Program-made: the position numbers and the translations under genes
Assembly (NCBI GenBank): GCA_030587365.1
Contig: JAUQZE010000004.1
Span: forward strand, 19,903 to 83,902
Direction: 5' to 3'
DNA from: Candidatus Freyarchaeota archaeon
GTDB taxonomy: Archaea; Asgardarchaeota; Jordiarchaeia; Jordiarchaeales; Jordiarchaeaceae
Length of the DNA stretch: 64,000 bases
In this document: positions 1 through 9,778 of the stretch, in pieces
Layout: each line of letters begins with the position of its first letter
How positions within the stretch are numbered: position 1 is the first letter of the stretch
The notes under the pieces: generated by a model
What the model was told of the DNA's origin: nothing
Seen by the model: the letters and a program-made list of their open reading frames with translations, nothing else
Databases searched by the model: none

Positions 1-362
1 TTGTTTCTGCCCTTTATGATAACAGAGTCGTATCCACATTGTTTGATTTCTGCTCCTGCAGCTCCTCCGACACTACTATCCGCCCAAATTCCTGTTAGAG
101 GACTGATTGCGCACATGGATATTCTACCCGCTCCGGGGATGGGTAGACCTGTGAGTGGACCAGTGTTAAGGGTTATTATGCTATCTGGACTGAGAGGATC
201 GGTGTCAGCGTTTGTGCTTTCCCATATTATTTTTGCGCCGAATCCTCTTCCTCCAACAAATTTTAGCCAGTCGTTTTTCTGTTTAAGCCAATCGATTGTT
301 TTGAAGCTCTTGTTTGAGATGTCTATTAGTAAGTTTCTATCAGTGTATCCTCCAAGTTGCAT
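1..362 (-). CDS. Aldehyde:ferredoxin oxidoreductase, N-terminal part (truncated by window edge)
   Basis: Tungsten-pterin aldehyde oxidoreductase family, which oxidises aldehydes to acids with ferredoxin as acceptor in the cytoplasm. The visible about 120 residues begin MQLGGYTDRNLLID and continue with FVGGRGFGAKIIWE, the NTGPLTGLPIPGAGR loop and GGAAGAEIKQCGYDSVIIKG, all typical of the AOR N-terminal domain. The ATG directly follows the TGA of the upstream Fe-S gene, so the two are co-transcribed and probably translationally coupled. The catalytic C-terminal domains lie outside the window. The subfamily (AOR, FOR, GOR or WOR) cannot be told from this part. Confidence 0.9.
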   Translation of the reverse strand, partial: MQLGGYTDRNLLIDISNKSFKTIDWLKQKNDWLKFVGGRGFGAKIIWESTNADTDPLSPDSIITLNTGPLTGLPIPGAGRISMCAISPLTGIWADSSVGGAAGAEIKQCGYDSVIIKGRN

Positions 363-611
363 TCAGCCTTCCTCCTTTAACACTAGTGCGTTTCTATTGC
401 AGTACTTTACACAAATCGGAATTTCAACGTCTAATGATTCACACAGATTGCAGCTCTCGAGAAACTCAATTTTGGGTGTAGGAAACATGTTTACCACTCT
501 TATGTGAGCCTTCTTTGGGTTCGCGGTTCCTGTATTCACTGCCGCGCAGAAAATTTCGCAGATTCTACATGTACTGCATTTAGATGCGTTGATGCCTATT
601 CGCCTCTGCAT
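363..611 (-). CDS. Small 4Fe-4S protein, probable electron partner of the adjacent AOR
   Basis: An 82-residue ferredoxin-like protein. It has a four-cysteine group near the N-terminus (CSTCRICEIFC) and a second group near the C-terminus (CNLCESLDVEIPICVKYC), enough for one or two 4Fe-4S clusters. AOR genes are often preceded by such polyferredoxin subunits that carry electrons from the tungsten enzyme to ferredoxin. Here the stop codon TGA abuts the AOR ATG, giving strong operon evidence. The family assignment rests on cysteine spacing and context only. The start ATG has no strong Shine-Dalgarno sequence and may be close to the transcript end. Confidence 0.8.
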   Translation of the reverse strand: MQRRIGINASKCSTCRICEIFCAAVNTGTANPKKAHIRVVNMFPTPKIEFLESCNLCESLDVEIPICVKYCNRNALVLKEEG

Positions 612-898
612 TGTTTATCGCCTCGCTGAAAAATTAAGGTATTCCTTGGGGTAAAGGTATGTCAACTCAAAAGTCTTTTCGGATTTAGAACCATTTTCCT
701 TATTTAATCGGAAGGTAATACCCCATCGTTAATATACCTCCAATAGGATAGGGCAATGTGACACAAAGGGGTATTTATCTCTTTTGTCTTTCTAAATATA
801 AAAAAGTTAATCTCTAGTATTTTTTTGACTTGACGTTTCTCTATTATAGCTTGGCGTTTTCTCATGATATCTTTAGCCGGATTTTCTGTGGGTGTTTT

Positions 899-2335
899 TC
901 AGCCGAAGAGTTTCCATGGTTTTTTGCTTTCTTCTTTCAGTTTTCCGTTTCCTTGGAATCGCTTTAGTACTACCCTTGTGGTTGTGGCTTCTACTCCTTT
1001 TGTGTTTCTAATAGCTTCTAGGCATTCGTTTAGTGCTGCTACGTCTTTTGCTTGAACGTAGGTGATTATATCGTAATCTCCACTGGTTTCAAAAGCTTCG
1101 GAAACTCCGTTGATACCTACTATTCTTCTGATAATATTTGTGGTGTAGATATGGGGTTCTGTTTTGATGGAGACTATTCCGGTAAGCAGTTCTGGAGCTT
1201 CTCCACTTACTTTGTGTCCCAAAACTTTTTCTGATAATGCTATGATGTCCGAGTCCTCTATACGCTTCTTTTTGTCCGCGAGATTCTTTAACTCCTTGGT
1301 TATTTGATTTAGTTGGTCGTCGTTAACGTTTATACCCATTTCATCTAGCAAAGCCTTCACAGCGTGTCTACCTGCATATTTATCCACAATTATTTTTCTC
1401 CCTCTACCTATCAGAGCTGGGTCGAACGCTTCGTAGGTTTGTGGATTTACAAGCACCGCAGAGGTGTGGATTCCTGCCTTGTGTGAAAAGGCGTTTGAAC
1501 CTATGATGGGCGTGGTCGGGGAAATGTAAACACCACTGTACCTCTCAACCATGCTGGATAATTCGGAGAGGAGTTCGAATTTGATTCCAGAGTCAATGTT
1601 TAAGAGTACCTTCAGTGCGACGGCTACCTCGGAAAGAGGAGCGATTCCGGTTCTCTCTCCCAGTCCATTCACCGTTGTATGCACCGCTGTAGCTCCGGCC
1701 TGTACTCCCGCTAAAGAATTCGCCACGGCTAGCCCTAAGTCATTATGGCAGTGTAGGTCTAATTCTGCTTTTACCTTTCCGTGGATCTTTGAGACCAAGT
1801 CGTACATCTGATTCGGTGTCATGATGCCTACTGTGTCCGCTACGCTTATCCGGTCGGCTCCCGCCTCAGAGGCCTTTCTACAGATACGCAGAAGGTAGTC
1901 TGTCTCGGTTCGGGTGGCGTCCTCTGGAGTGAAACGTACCTTTAAGCCGTGATCCCTGGCGTAGCTGATTGCTTCCAAAACCTTTTCCTCGATCTGCTCC
2001 TTACTCATCTTCAACTTGGCTTCACGATGGCTCTTTGATGTACCAATGAAAATGGCGACTCTGTCTACGTCGCACTCCAAGGATAAGTCTATGTCGTTCT
2101 TTAATGGTCTTATGTGGCTTATTACCTCGGCTTTTAGATTCTCTTTTCCTATTTTTTTTACGGCTTCTTTCACTCCCTCTGATACAATCGGGGAGCCCGC
2201 CTCAATCATTCCTACTCCTATTTCGTCCAGCTTCTTTGCAATATCTAATTTCTCATCTACTCTAAACGAAACTCCGGGAGTTTGTTCTCCCTCACGTAGT
2301 GTCGAGTCTAAAATTATTACCTTCGAATCTGGCAT
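899..2335 (-). CDS. lysS: Homocitrate/2-isopropylmalate synthase family enzyme with C-terminal RAM domain (LysS-like)
   Basis: Condenses acetyl-CoA with a 2-oxo acid. The 478-residue protein has an HMGL-like TIM barrel with the signature STLREGEQ (residues 11-18), the metal-binding HCHND motif near residue 193, and the GLGER and HKAGIHT segments. Its C-terminal about 80 residues (IVSIKTEPHIYTTNI to VLKRF) form an Lrp/AsnC-type ligand-binding RAM domain instead of the usual LeuA regulatory domain. This barrel plus RAM layout is that of Sulfolobales-type homocitrate synthase LysS of the alpha-aminoadipate lysine pathway. Citramalate or isopropylmalate synthase remain possible, since substrate choice cannot be read with certainty. 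The RAM domain suggests amino-acid feedback control. Confidence 0.8.
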   Translation of the reverse strand: MPDSKVIILDSTLREGEQTPGVSFRVDEKLDIAKKLDEIGVGMIEAGSPIVSEGVKEAVKKIGKENLKAEVISHIRPLKNDIDLSLECDVDRVAIFIGTSKSHREAKLKMSKEQIEEKVLEAISYARDHGLKVRFTPEDATRTETDYLLRICRKASEAGADRISVADTVGIMTPNQMYDLVSKIHGKVKAELDLHCHNDLGLAVANSLAGVQAGATAVHTTVNGLGERTGIAPLSEVAVALKVLLNIDSGIKFELLSELSSMVERYSGVYISPTTPIIGSNAFSHKAGIHTSAVLVNPQTYEAFDPALIGRGRKIIVDKYAGRHAVKALLDEMGINVNDDQLNQITKELKNLADKKKRIEDSDIIALSEKVLGHKVSGEAPELLTGIVSIKTEPHIYTTNIIRRIVGINGVSEAFETSGDYDIITYVQAKDVAALNECLEAIRNTKGVEATTTRVVLKRFQGNGKLKEESKKPWKLFG

Positions 2336-2529
2336 TAAGCATACACCAATGTTAAGGACTATTTACTTATCTGGTTAAATTCTTTATGGTAAAGTATTGA
2401 CTAGTTTTCGATTAAAATTAAACACATTTGTCTAGTTTCACAACTTATAAGTGAATAATAAAAAGGATGGACGTGAAAACAGACTCCATATGTTGCTGAT
2501 TCAATAAAGAAAGGTAATGTGGGAAAGGA

Positions 2530-3306
2530 TTAATCCTTTTCCTTCTTTAGCATCTTTATTTTTTTGTCTTTGGTTACCACGCCTATCTGCCTTGCGGGGT
2601 TTCCGGCCCATATCTGGTTTGGTGGAATTTTTGTTTTGTGTGTTACTGTCGACAGTGTGGCTACGATGCTGTTATCACCGACCTCTACACCGGGGAACAG
2701 AACAGAATTAGCGCCGATCGTTACATTTTTCCCCAGTTTAATTTTTCCTATTATTAGTCTACCCTCAGCAAAAGCATGTCCCGAGACAACTGTCCCTCCG
2801 CCTGCCAAGGTTCCGTCACCGAATTCTATCAGGTATGGCTCAGTGATAAGTGATGCTATTGTTCCATAGCCCATTTTTGCTCCAAGCATATTTAGGACGT
2901 AACTACCAAGTCCGGGCATCCCGAAGGGCTGAAGGCCGATATAGTGTAGGGCGAGTGAGGTTCCTAGACCGCTGATTGACCAGTTTCTAATGTTCTTATT
3001 TTTCATGTCCATTTCGTATTCTCCCTCTTCCACTGGTTTTAACGTTAATCGTGCAATGGCGATGAGAGCCCCGTTAAAAATCCATCTTGCTAGGACGACG
3101 TAGACCGGGGCCAGTGAGATTATTAGATACCAGGGAATATCGATTTTAATAAGTGCTGGGATAACTTCTAAAAGCAGGTATGATATACCTATAATAGGAA
3201 TTATAGCAATTATTGAGGCAGCGGCCAAGTATGCTACTAAACGTCCTATTAGATTTGGGCCTCTTTCGTATTTTCTTTTAAGTTCTTTACGCAATTTATC
3301 TTCCAT
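2530..3306 (-). CDS. Membrane-anchored left-handed beta-helix (hexapeptide) acyltransferase-like protein
   Basis: About 258 residues. The N-terminal half holds two hydrophobic segments (AYLAAASIIAIIPIIGISYL and LIISLAPVYVVLARWI). The C-terminal half carries hexapeptide repeats such as IGKIKLGKNVTIGANSVLFPG and VGDNSIVATLS, ending in the NPARQIG motif typical of LbH acetyltransferases. Such proteins acylate sugars or lipids, or have lost activity and serve as scaffolds. The substrate is unknown. I chose the ATG at 3306 because GGAG sits about 9 nt before it. A TTG 15 nt upstream is an alternative. It stands alone between two intergenic gaps. Confidence 0.7.
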   Translation of the reverse strand: MEDKLRKELKRKYERGPNLIGRLVAYLAAASIIAIIPIIGISYLLLEVIPALIKIDIPWYLIISLAPVYVVLARWIFNGALIAIARLTLKPVEEGEYEMDMKNKNIRNWSISGLGTSLALHYIGLQPFGMPGLGSYVLNMLGAKMGYGTIASLITEPYLIEFGDGTLAGGGTVVSGHAFAEGRLIIGKIKLGKNVTIGANSVLFPGVEVGDNSIVATLSTVTHKTKIPPNQIWAGNPARQIGVVTKDKKIKMLKKEKD

Positions 3307-3582
3307 ATCTTCACACTCCAAATTATGCTAAAGACTCATAGTTGACATTTTTACTCCTATAATTGTAGTATTTTGAGTGAAATCCTTAAAACAAAGAAAG
3401 CTTATTGCTTTTTTTAAAACTTATTCACACCTATTAGTTAATGTGTCTTTTTGTCAGACAAATTAGGAATTCGCTGTAAATTAAATTTCTTTTTCTCTTA
3501 TAATTAAAACTTAGTCAATATAAGTGGAAATTTGAATTGTTTAATTAGACTCGGATGTTTGAATTGTTATAAATAGCTTTTA

Positions 3583-4107
3583 ATGGAGGAACTTGGTTTT
3601 TTGGTAAAACAGGAAGAATTCGTGAACAGGTTGAATAATTCTAAATCCTTTACCGAGATCTTCAGCCTAGTTGAGTACGCGGTTATGTCCAAGTACAAGG
3701 CACGTAGAGCCATAATGCTAGGACTAACCGATTTGGGTGCTCAGGGAAGTTATCTTGTGGGCGCCTTCCATCCAGTGGGTTCTGAATTAATTGTTCTAAA
3801 TAAAACCCCCCTTAGACGGGTAAAGGAACAATCACCCGATTATTACAATGCCTACGTTTTTCATCTTTTGCTTCATGAGTATCTTCACAGTTTAGGTGTG
3901 CTTGATGAAAACACTGTCCGTTACCTAACGGTTGAGATATGCAGGGAACTCTTAGGAAAGGATCATCCTGCAACTCAGATGGGGGATAAGGGCATCAGCT
4001 ATTTCTTCCCATACATAACTTATCCGACACCGGAGATGGACGCTTCCGATATGAAAATTGAAATTGTTAAAAATTTCAGCCAGCAAACAACAAGATACTA
4101 CGCTTAA
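3583..4107 (+). CDS. Putative zincin-type metallopeptidase (HEYLH motif)
   Basis: A 174-residue soluble protein with no close family I can name. The one clear signature is HEYLHSLG at residues 98-105, an HExxH zinc-binding and catalytic motif followed by an acidic residue (E109) that could be the third ligand. No signal peptide or membrane segment is visible, so it would act in the cytoplasm. A TATA-like TTATAAATAG lies only about 10 nt before the ATG, so the real start may be slightly downstream (for example TTG at 3601). It faces a convergent TPR gene. Peptidase activity is inferred from the motif alone. Confidence 0.6.
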   Translation: MEELGFLVKQEEFVNRLNNSKSFTEIFSLVEYAVMSKYKARRAIMLGLTDLGAQGSYLVGAFHPVGSELIVLNKTPLRRVKEQSPDYYNAYVFHLLLHEYLHSLGVLDENTVRYLTVEICRELLGKDHPATQMGDKGISYFFPYITYPTPEMDASDMKIEIVKNFSQQTTRYYA

Positions 4108-4142
4108 ATACACTTAACCTAGAAATGTTTGGTTGGATGTGG

Positions 4143-5141
4143 TTAATGTTTGCTGATTCGATTTTTAGTAATTATGTTTAAGGCATCGTAGAGCGGAAGG
4201 TCGAGGTGTTGCCAAGCTAGGCTTTCCATAATTTTTTCAACTATTAAGTCTTGGCCACCAGCAAGGTATAGTACTATTCCTGCAATTTCTTGTATCAGCT
4301 GTCTTAGATTGTACTTGCGAGTTTTGGATGAAATCTTCACAGATAATTCCGCTAGTCCAATGGCGTTTTCCGGATTGTTCAACATCAACTGGCAGAGAGC
4401 TTGTGTAACTAGTTCCGCAGCCGATAACTTTTCAATATCAAAAGGAATTTTTGCCTCTTGGAAGTGTTTCTTCGCATTTTTTTTGTCCCTATTTTCTAGG
4501 TAGTAGCATCCCAGAATTAAGTGAATGTTGGAGAATACTAGAGGAGAACTGTGTTCCTTTTTTAACTCCCGTTCCAAAATTTCGATTGCACTTTCAGGTT
4601 CGTCCATTCTGTAATGGCACGTGGCTAGCAGTACAGGAGAGAATTCGATTCCTTTATCCCCTCCCCTTCCCCTTCGATGGTAAATGTTTAATGCATTCTT
4701 ATAATTCTTCTTGGCGGTGCTCTTATCTCCGACTAATCGGTAACAGTTAGCGGAATTATAGTAACTGATGATGGCTGGGAGAGCTGCTTTATCATTCTTG
4801 GCTAGGTTCCTAGCTGTTAGGGTAAAAGCTTTAGCCGCTTCAATTACAAAGTTGTGAAATTCATTTAGGTTCCCTAATGATCGGTAAATGTAAGAAATCC
4901 ACAGGTAAACCTGACCAGTATCGGTTACTATGTTATTTTTTCGGGATTCCTCCAAATAGCTCAAGAAACATTTGAGCGCTAAATCTTTTAGGCGGCGAAA
5001 TTTTTCCTCATCTCCCTCCACCTTATAGCAATCAGCCGCACTACTGTACCAGTAGCCCGCATTCTTGTAGTCTTTTTTCAGAAGGGATGCACTCTTCTTT
5101 CCAAGCTTTTCATAGAACTTGCCCATTTCCAAAAAGTTCAC
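4143..5141 (-). CDS. TPR-repeat protein
   Basis: A 332-residue all-helical protein with repeated helix pairs of tetratricopeptide type, for example AGYWYSSAADCYKVEGDEEK, ISYYNSANCYRLVGDKST and SNIHLILGCYYLENRDK. TPR arrays mediate protein-protein contacts and resemble SNAP/NSF-attachment-like solenoids in layout. No signal peptide or transmembrane helix is seen. The GTG start is preceded by a G-rich stretch (GGGGTTG). The partner and pathway are unknown and the neighbouring genes give no clear hint. Confidence 0.65.
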   Translation of the reverse strand: MNFLEMGKFYEKLGKKSASLLKKDYKNAGYWYSSAADCYKVEGDEEKFRRLKDLALKCFLSYLEESRKNNIVTDTGQVYLWISYIYRSLGNLNEFHNFVIEAAKAFTLTARNLAKNDKAALPAIISYYNSANCYRLVGDKSTAKKNYKNALNIYHRRGRGGDKGIEFSPVLLATCHYRMDEPESAIEILERELKKEHSSPLVFSNIHLILGCYYLENRDKKNAKKHFQEAKIPFDIEKLSAAELVTQALCQLMLNNPENAIGLAELSVKISSKTRKYNLRQLIQEIAGIVLYLAGGQDLIVEKIMESLAWQHLDLPLYDALNIITKNRISKH

Positions 5142-5338
5142 TTCAACAACCCCTTTTTAGATGAGATAAATAATATCACTCAACAGATATTTTACGCAGC
5201 TCAACTTATGTATTTCTTGATTTTTAAGTTTTAAATGTTGGAATAACTTTAATCCTTTATCATAGAATACATAACTTATCTCCGTGAGATAATATTAAAA
5301 TAGTGAAAGAATAGTTCAATTTTTCTAAAGGTGGTTTT

Positions 5339-6493
5339 ATGAGAGAAGAAGGAAATCTGAGAAGAACCCATCTCTATGACTGGCATGTTGAAAGAGCATA
5401 CATGACCAGCTTTTCTGGCTTCGAAATGCCTTTAGAATACAAGCAATATGGTATCATAAAGGAACATTTGGCGGTTAGGAACAGTGTTGGTGTTTTTGAC
5501 GTAACCCATATGGGTAGATTCGAGGTTTTAGGCTCTGATTCAATTAATTTTCTAGAGTATGTTACATCAAGAAGTTTGAAAGGACTGAGTGAGGGTGCCT
5601 GCAGGTATGGTCTTCTACTTAACGAGAACGGGGGAATAATTGACGATATAATCACAAACTATTTTGATGAAGAGAGAAGCCTTTTAGTGGTAAACGCTGG
5701 GAACAGTGAAAAAGATTTTAATTGGCTACTTAAAAAATCTGAGGGCTTCAACGTAAACATAAATGATATTTCTGAACTAACACCAATGTTCGCTGTTCAG
5801 GGTCCCGCCGCACAAAAAACTTTACAGAAACTGGTTGACCCAGACCTAAATAAATTGAAGCGTTTTAATTTCATTAGTACTGAGGTTTCAAATCAACCCT
5901 GTATAGTTTCGAGAACCGGATACACTGGTGAAGATGGTTTTGAAATTATTCAGAACAATGTACCCCTAAACAATCCCCGGAAAGCCTTTGATCTCTGGAA
6001 TAGTATTCTGGGGGCGGGGAGAGAGTTTGAAATTTTACCCTGCGGGTTAGGAGCCAGAGACAGTTTGAGGCTGGAGGCTGGTTTGCCTCTCTATGGAAAC
6101 GACATGGACGAGAACACAAATCCCTTTGAAGCAAAACTCGAAGCATTCGTAAATCTTGAAAAGGAAAATTATGTGGGAAAAAGAAAACTGATGAAGCTTA
6201 AAGACCTCCCCCCCTCTCGGATAAGGGTTGGAATAGCTATGGATGAGAGGGGTATTCCTCGGCCTCACTACAAGATTGTTCACGAGGGAGAGGAAATAGG
6301 TATAATCACGAGCGGTAGCATATCAATAACCCATGGAAAAATGGGCATAGGAATTGGATACGTGAATCCAGAGTTCTCCGAACCCGGTACAAAGGTAGAA
6401 GTAATGATAAAAGAAAAAGCCAGACTAGCCAGAGTAGTGGACCTGATGAAGTTACTCCGGGAGCTAAAAAGCGGGAGCGTAAAGCAGTCTTAA
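5339..6493 (+). CDS. gcvT: Aminomethyltransferase, glycine cleavage T protein
   Basis: T protein of the glycine cleavage system: transfers the aminomethyl carbon from lipoyl-H protein to a folate-type C1 carrier and releases ammonia. The 384-residue length fits the family. Recognisable parts are the start (THLYDWHVERAYMTSFSGFEMPLEY), DVTHMGRFEVLG, the SRTGYTGEDGFEI segment, and GLGARDSLRLEAGLPLYGND with its conserved Arg and Asp. GGTGG is placed 4 nt before the ATG. It converges on gcvPB, so T and P genes are on opposite strands but adjacent. The H protein is not in the window. Confidence 0.95.
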   Translation: MREEGNLRRTHLYDWHVERAYMTSFSGFEMPLEYKQYGIIKEHLAVRNSVGVFDVTHMGRFEVLGSDSINFLEYVTSRSLKGLSEGACRYGLLLNENGGIIDDIITNYFDEERSLLVVNAGNSEKDFNWLLKKSEGFNVNINDISELTPMFAVQGPAAQKTLQKLVDPDLNKLKRFNFISTEVSNQPCIVSRTGYTGEDGFEIIQNNVPLNNPRKAFDLWNSILGAGREFEILPCGLGARDSLRLEAGLPLYGNDMDENTNPFEAKLEAFVNLEKENYVGKRKLMKLKDLPPSRIRVGIAMDERGIPRPHYKIVHEGEEIGIITSGSISITHGKMGIGIGYVNPEFSEPGTKVEVMIKEKARLARVVDLMKLLRELKSGSVKQS

Positions 6494-6531
6494 ATCATTA
6501 TGTGCGTATGCCGTCAATAGTAGGAGTACCA

Positions 6532-8076
6532 TTATACTTCTTTTTGATACATTTTCCAACTGAGGATTGGTTTTCTTGCTGCCTTGACTTCATCCACCCT
6601 CCCTACCGAGGTATGGTGTGGAGCGTTCAAAACCTTTTCTGGTGAATTGTAGGCCTCATCAGATATTCTCTTAATTATTGATACGAATCTATCAAGAGTT
6701 TCTTTGGTTTCGGTTTCTGTTGGTTCTATCATTAGAGCCTCTTCAACTATCTGTGGAAAATAAACAACTGGGGCGTGTATTCCGAAATCCAGAATTCTCT
6801 TTGCCACATCGAGGGCGGTGACGCCCGTTTCAGCCTTTAGCTGCGCGGCGCTTATCACACACTCATGCTTGCGGGGTTTATCTGAGGCGTAAGGAAGACT
6901 GAACCCTCGTATTTCTTCAATTTTTTTTGCCAAGTAATTAGCATTAAGAACTGCAACCTCAGCAACCTCATTCAACCCCTCGGCTCCAAGTGAAAGAATA
7001 TAAGAGTAGGCCTTAACAATGACTCCGAAATTCCCGAAGAATCCCTTCACCTTCCCCACCGACTTCGGCCTGTTATGGTCTAGGTAGTATACGCCTCTCT
7101 CCTCATCATACTCGACCGTTGGTACTGGTAGGTACGGGACTAGTTTATCTTTTACTCCCACAGGCCCTGCGCCGGGGCCCCCTCCTCCGTGGGGTGTTGA
7201 AAAGGTTTTGTGAAGGTTGAAGTGAACAATGTCGAATCCCATGTCTCCCGGTCTAACCTTATTAAGAACTCCATTCAGGTTAGCTCCATCATAATACAGG
7301 AGACCGCCAGTATTATGAATAATGTCCGAAATAGTTAGTATATCCTCTTCGAATATGCCTAGTGTGTTTGGGTTGGTAAGTATTAGACCCGCCGTTTGTT
7401 CTCCGGCCGCGCCTCTTAACGCTTCCAGGTCGACACATCCGTCTGTGGATGATGGGATGGTCACAACGTTAAAGCCTGCCATACTCGCGCTTGCGGGGTT
7501 GGTTCCATGGGCTGAATCAGGCACAATTATCTCTCTTCTACTCTCTAATTCTCCTTTCTCCTCATGGTATTTTCTCATAATACAAAGACCAGTAAATTCT
7601 CCATGGGCTCCTGCTGACGGCTGTGGGGTAACTCGTGCCATTCCCGAAATCTCTGCGAGCATTTTTTCCAGACGGTAGAGCAACTCCAAGGCACCCTGGA
7701 CTGTGGAAACATCTTGGTATGGGTGAAGTCTTGAAATCTTGTCCATTCTAGCTATCTCTTCGTTTATCTTGGGATTGTATTTCATTGTGCACGAACCTAA
7801 AGGATAAAAGCCCAAGTCGACGGCGTAATTCATCTGGGCGAGATGGAGATAGTGCCTCGTTAGTTGTGGCTCTGATACCTCTGGTAGACCGATAGAGGTT
7901 TTTCTCTTGATTTTTTCGGGTATGGTCTTCAACACGTCTCCAACTTCTCTCGTAACTTTCTCGCATGTTTTTGGTAAGATGTGCCCTACTCTCTCTGGTA
8001 CGCTTATTTCAAAGATGAGCGGTTCCAAGACTTTTTCTTTTTCTTTCCAAACAGCCTGATTAAATACCTCAGTCAT
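6532..8076 (-). CDS. gcvPB: Glycine dehydrogenase (decarboxylating) subunit 2
   Basis: PLP-binding half of the split P protein. With subunit 1 it decarboxylates glycine and loads the aminomethyl group on lipoyl-H protein. It has 514 residues. The PLP lysine lies in NLHKTFSTPHGGGGPGAG, and YPLGSCTMKYNPKINE and QPSAGAHGEFTGL are family signatures. GAGGAGG precedes the ATG by 7 nt. It is 44 nt downstream of gcvPA, so both are one transcription unit. Confidence 0.95.
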   Translation of the reverse strand: MTEVFNQAVWKEKEKVLEPLIFEISVPERVGHILPKTCEKVTREVGDVLKTIPEKIKRKTSIGLPEVSEPQLTRHYLHLAQMNYAVDLGFYPLGSCTMKYNPKINEEIARMDKISRLHPYQDVSTVQGALELLYRLEKMLAEISGMARVTPQPSAGAHGEFTGLCIMRKYHEEKGELESRREIIVPDSAHGTNPASASMAGFNVVTIPSSTDGCVDLEALRGAAGEQTAGLILTNPNTLGIFEEDILTISDIIHNTGGLLYYDGANLNGVLNKVRPGDMGFDIVHFNLHKTFSTPHGGGGPGAGPVGVKDKLVPYLPVPTVEYDEERGVYYLDHNRPKSVGKVKGFFGNFGVIVKAYSYILSLGAEGLNEVAEVAVLNANYLAKKIEEIRGFSLPYASDKPRKHECVISAAQLKAETGVTALDVAKRILDFGIHAPVVYFPQIVEEALMIEPTETETKETLDRFVSIIKRISDEAYNSPEKVLNAPHHTSVGRVDEVKAARKPILSWKMYQKEV

Positions 8077-8120
8077 TTCTCAGCCTCCTCTAACTGTACG
8101 TAGTCGTTAATTTTAGCTCC

Positions 8121-9500
8121 CTAGCCGGAGTTGCAAGAGATATCTGTTAACGCTTCAACTAATTTGTCCATGTCTTCAACGGTATGAATCTCTGTTACGC
8201 AATATAGACTGGTTTCACCTAACTCCGGAAACTCGCTTTTAATAATTTTACCTCCGTGAACTCCCCTATCCAACAGCTTTTTATGAACCTCTTCTACAGA
8301 TTTCTGGGAATTAACTGTAAATTCCTTAAAATGAGTCGACTCAAACAGGGGTGCTATAAATCCCTCTATTTCGTTTATCCTCCGCATCACGTACTTCGCG
8401 TTGGCCATACAAGTTTCCCCAAGTTGAGCCAATTCACTCGGTCCCACACAGGCGAGATATATTGCTACCTGAACCGCGCAGAGTGCCTCATTAGAGCAGA
8501 TGTTACTCGTAGCTTTTTCCCTACGAATGTGCTGCTCTCTGGTTTGCAGTGTTATCGTATAACAACGATTTCCCTGGGCATCTTCGGTCATGCCGATAAG
8601 CCTCCCAGGCATATTCCTCATTAACGTCTTATCCTCTCGGCAGGCGAATAAGCCAATCAGGGGTCCCCCAAAGCATGGATCAATACCAAGCGGTTGTCCC
8701 TCACCTATCACAATGTCTGCTCCGTACTGTCCGGGTGATGCTAGAACACCCAGAGAGGTTGGATCGACCCCCACCACGAACAGTGCTTCGTTTTCATGGG
8801 CGATTCTCCCTATTTCGGCAACTTCAAACTCCATAACTCCGAGATAGTTGGGGTTCTCAACATATATTCCCGCAGTTTTTTTAGAAACCATACTCTCCAA
8901 GGCGTTAATATCAATAATCCCAGTTTCCCTAACATAGGGGACCTCTCTAACATTCATTATGTTATGGGTGTATGTTTCGAGGGCGGCTCTTCTTTCGGGA
9001 TGGATTATTCTCGGAACTAGAAACTCTTCCCTCTTTGTCACTCTCCCCGCCATTAGTGCAGCTTCACCAAGTGCAGACGCCCAATCATACATTGAAGCAT
9101 TAGCTATGTCCATACCCGTTATTTCACATATCATGCTCTGATACTCAAATAGTGCCTGAAGAATTCCCTGAGACACCTCCGACTGATAAGGGGTGTAAGA
9201 AGTTTGAAACTCGGGAAGAAAAGTAAGCGACTTCACAACCGCTGGCACGTAATGGAGCCACACACCCGAACCCAAAAAAACTGGAATGTCCTTATGAGTA
9301 ACATTCCTATTCATTAATTTTTCAACAGTTCGATTCAAATCAACTTCTACTTGTGATTCAGGGAGATTGAGTCTCTTATTCAACCTTGTTTTTCGCGGAA
9401 TATCCTTGTATAACTCCTCTACACTTTCGATTCCAAGCTCCTCTAACATAGCCTTTTTGTCATCTTCGGTTGCTGGTATGTACTGGTGTTTAAATACCAT
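8121..9500 (-). CDS. gcvPA: Glycine dehydrogenase (decarboxylating) subunit 1
   Basis: N-terminal half of the split glycine decarboxylase. It shares the aminotransferase fold but lacks the PLP lysine and pairs with subunit 2. It has 459 residues, including FLGSGVWLHYVPAVV, TSYTPYQSEVSQGILQALFE and GEGQPLGIDPCFGGPLIGLF, all typical of the family. The ATG follows GAGGTG with 5-nt spacing. First gene of the gcvPA-gcvPB unit; its promoter must lie in the 278-nt gap shared with the divergent CBS gene. Confidence 0.95.
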   Translation of the reverse strand: MVFKHQYIPATEDDKKAMLEELGIESVEELYKDIPRKTRLNKRLNLPESQVEVDLNRTVEKLMNRNVTHKDIPVFLGSGVWLHYVPAVVKSLTFLPEFQTSYTPYQSEVSQGILQALFEYQSMICEITGMDIANASMYDWASALGEAALMAGRVTKREEFLVPRIIHPERRAALETYTHNIMNVREVPYVRETGIIDINALESMVSKKTAGIYVENPNYLGVMEFEVAEIGRIAHENEALFVVGVDPTSLGVLASPGQYGADIVIGEGQPLGIDPCFGGPLIGLFACREDKTLMRNMPGRLIGMTEDAQGNRCYTITLQTREQHIRREKATSNICSNEALCAVQVAIYLACVGPSELAQLGETCMANAKYVMRRINEIEGFIAPLFESTHFKEFTVNSQKSVEEVHKKLLDRGVHGGKIIKSEFPELGETSLYCVTEIHTVEDMDKLVEALTDISCNSG

Positions 9501-9778
9501 TACTTCACCTCTAAAACCCGGTTTTAATTAATTTTACAAGCTTAAACTGATTTTAACTCTATCTACAAGTCTTCGTCCTAAAGACGGTATACGAATTGAT
9601 AAACATTTATCTTCTCATTGTTTACAAAACCCGTGCGAATATGTTTTCGAACTACATAGCTGAAAAGAATGGAAAGCATGTAAACGCATCCGTAAGATAA
9701 AATTTGGAAAAAGAAAAGGATAAAAGTACAATTTATAGCTGTATTCATAGGATTCATTAAGGTTCTGGTGGTCTTAGG

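Noticed and set aside
360..365. TGA between the small Fe-S gene and the AOR gene as a selenocysteine joining both
   Set aside because: Both proteins have normal termini at this point, the ATG of AOR directly follows, and no cysteine is expected there.
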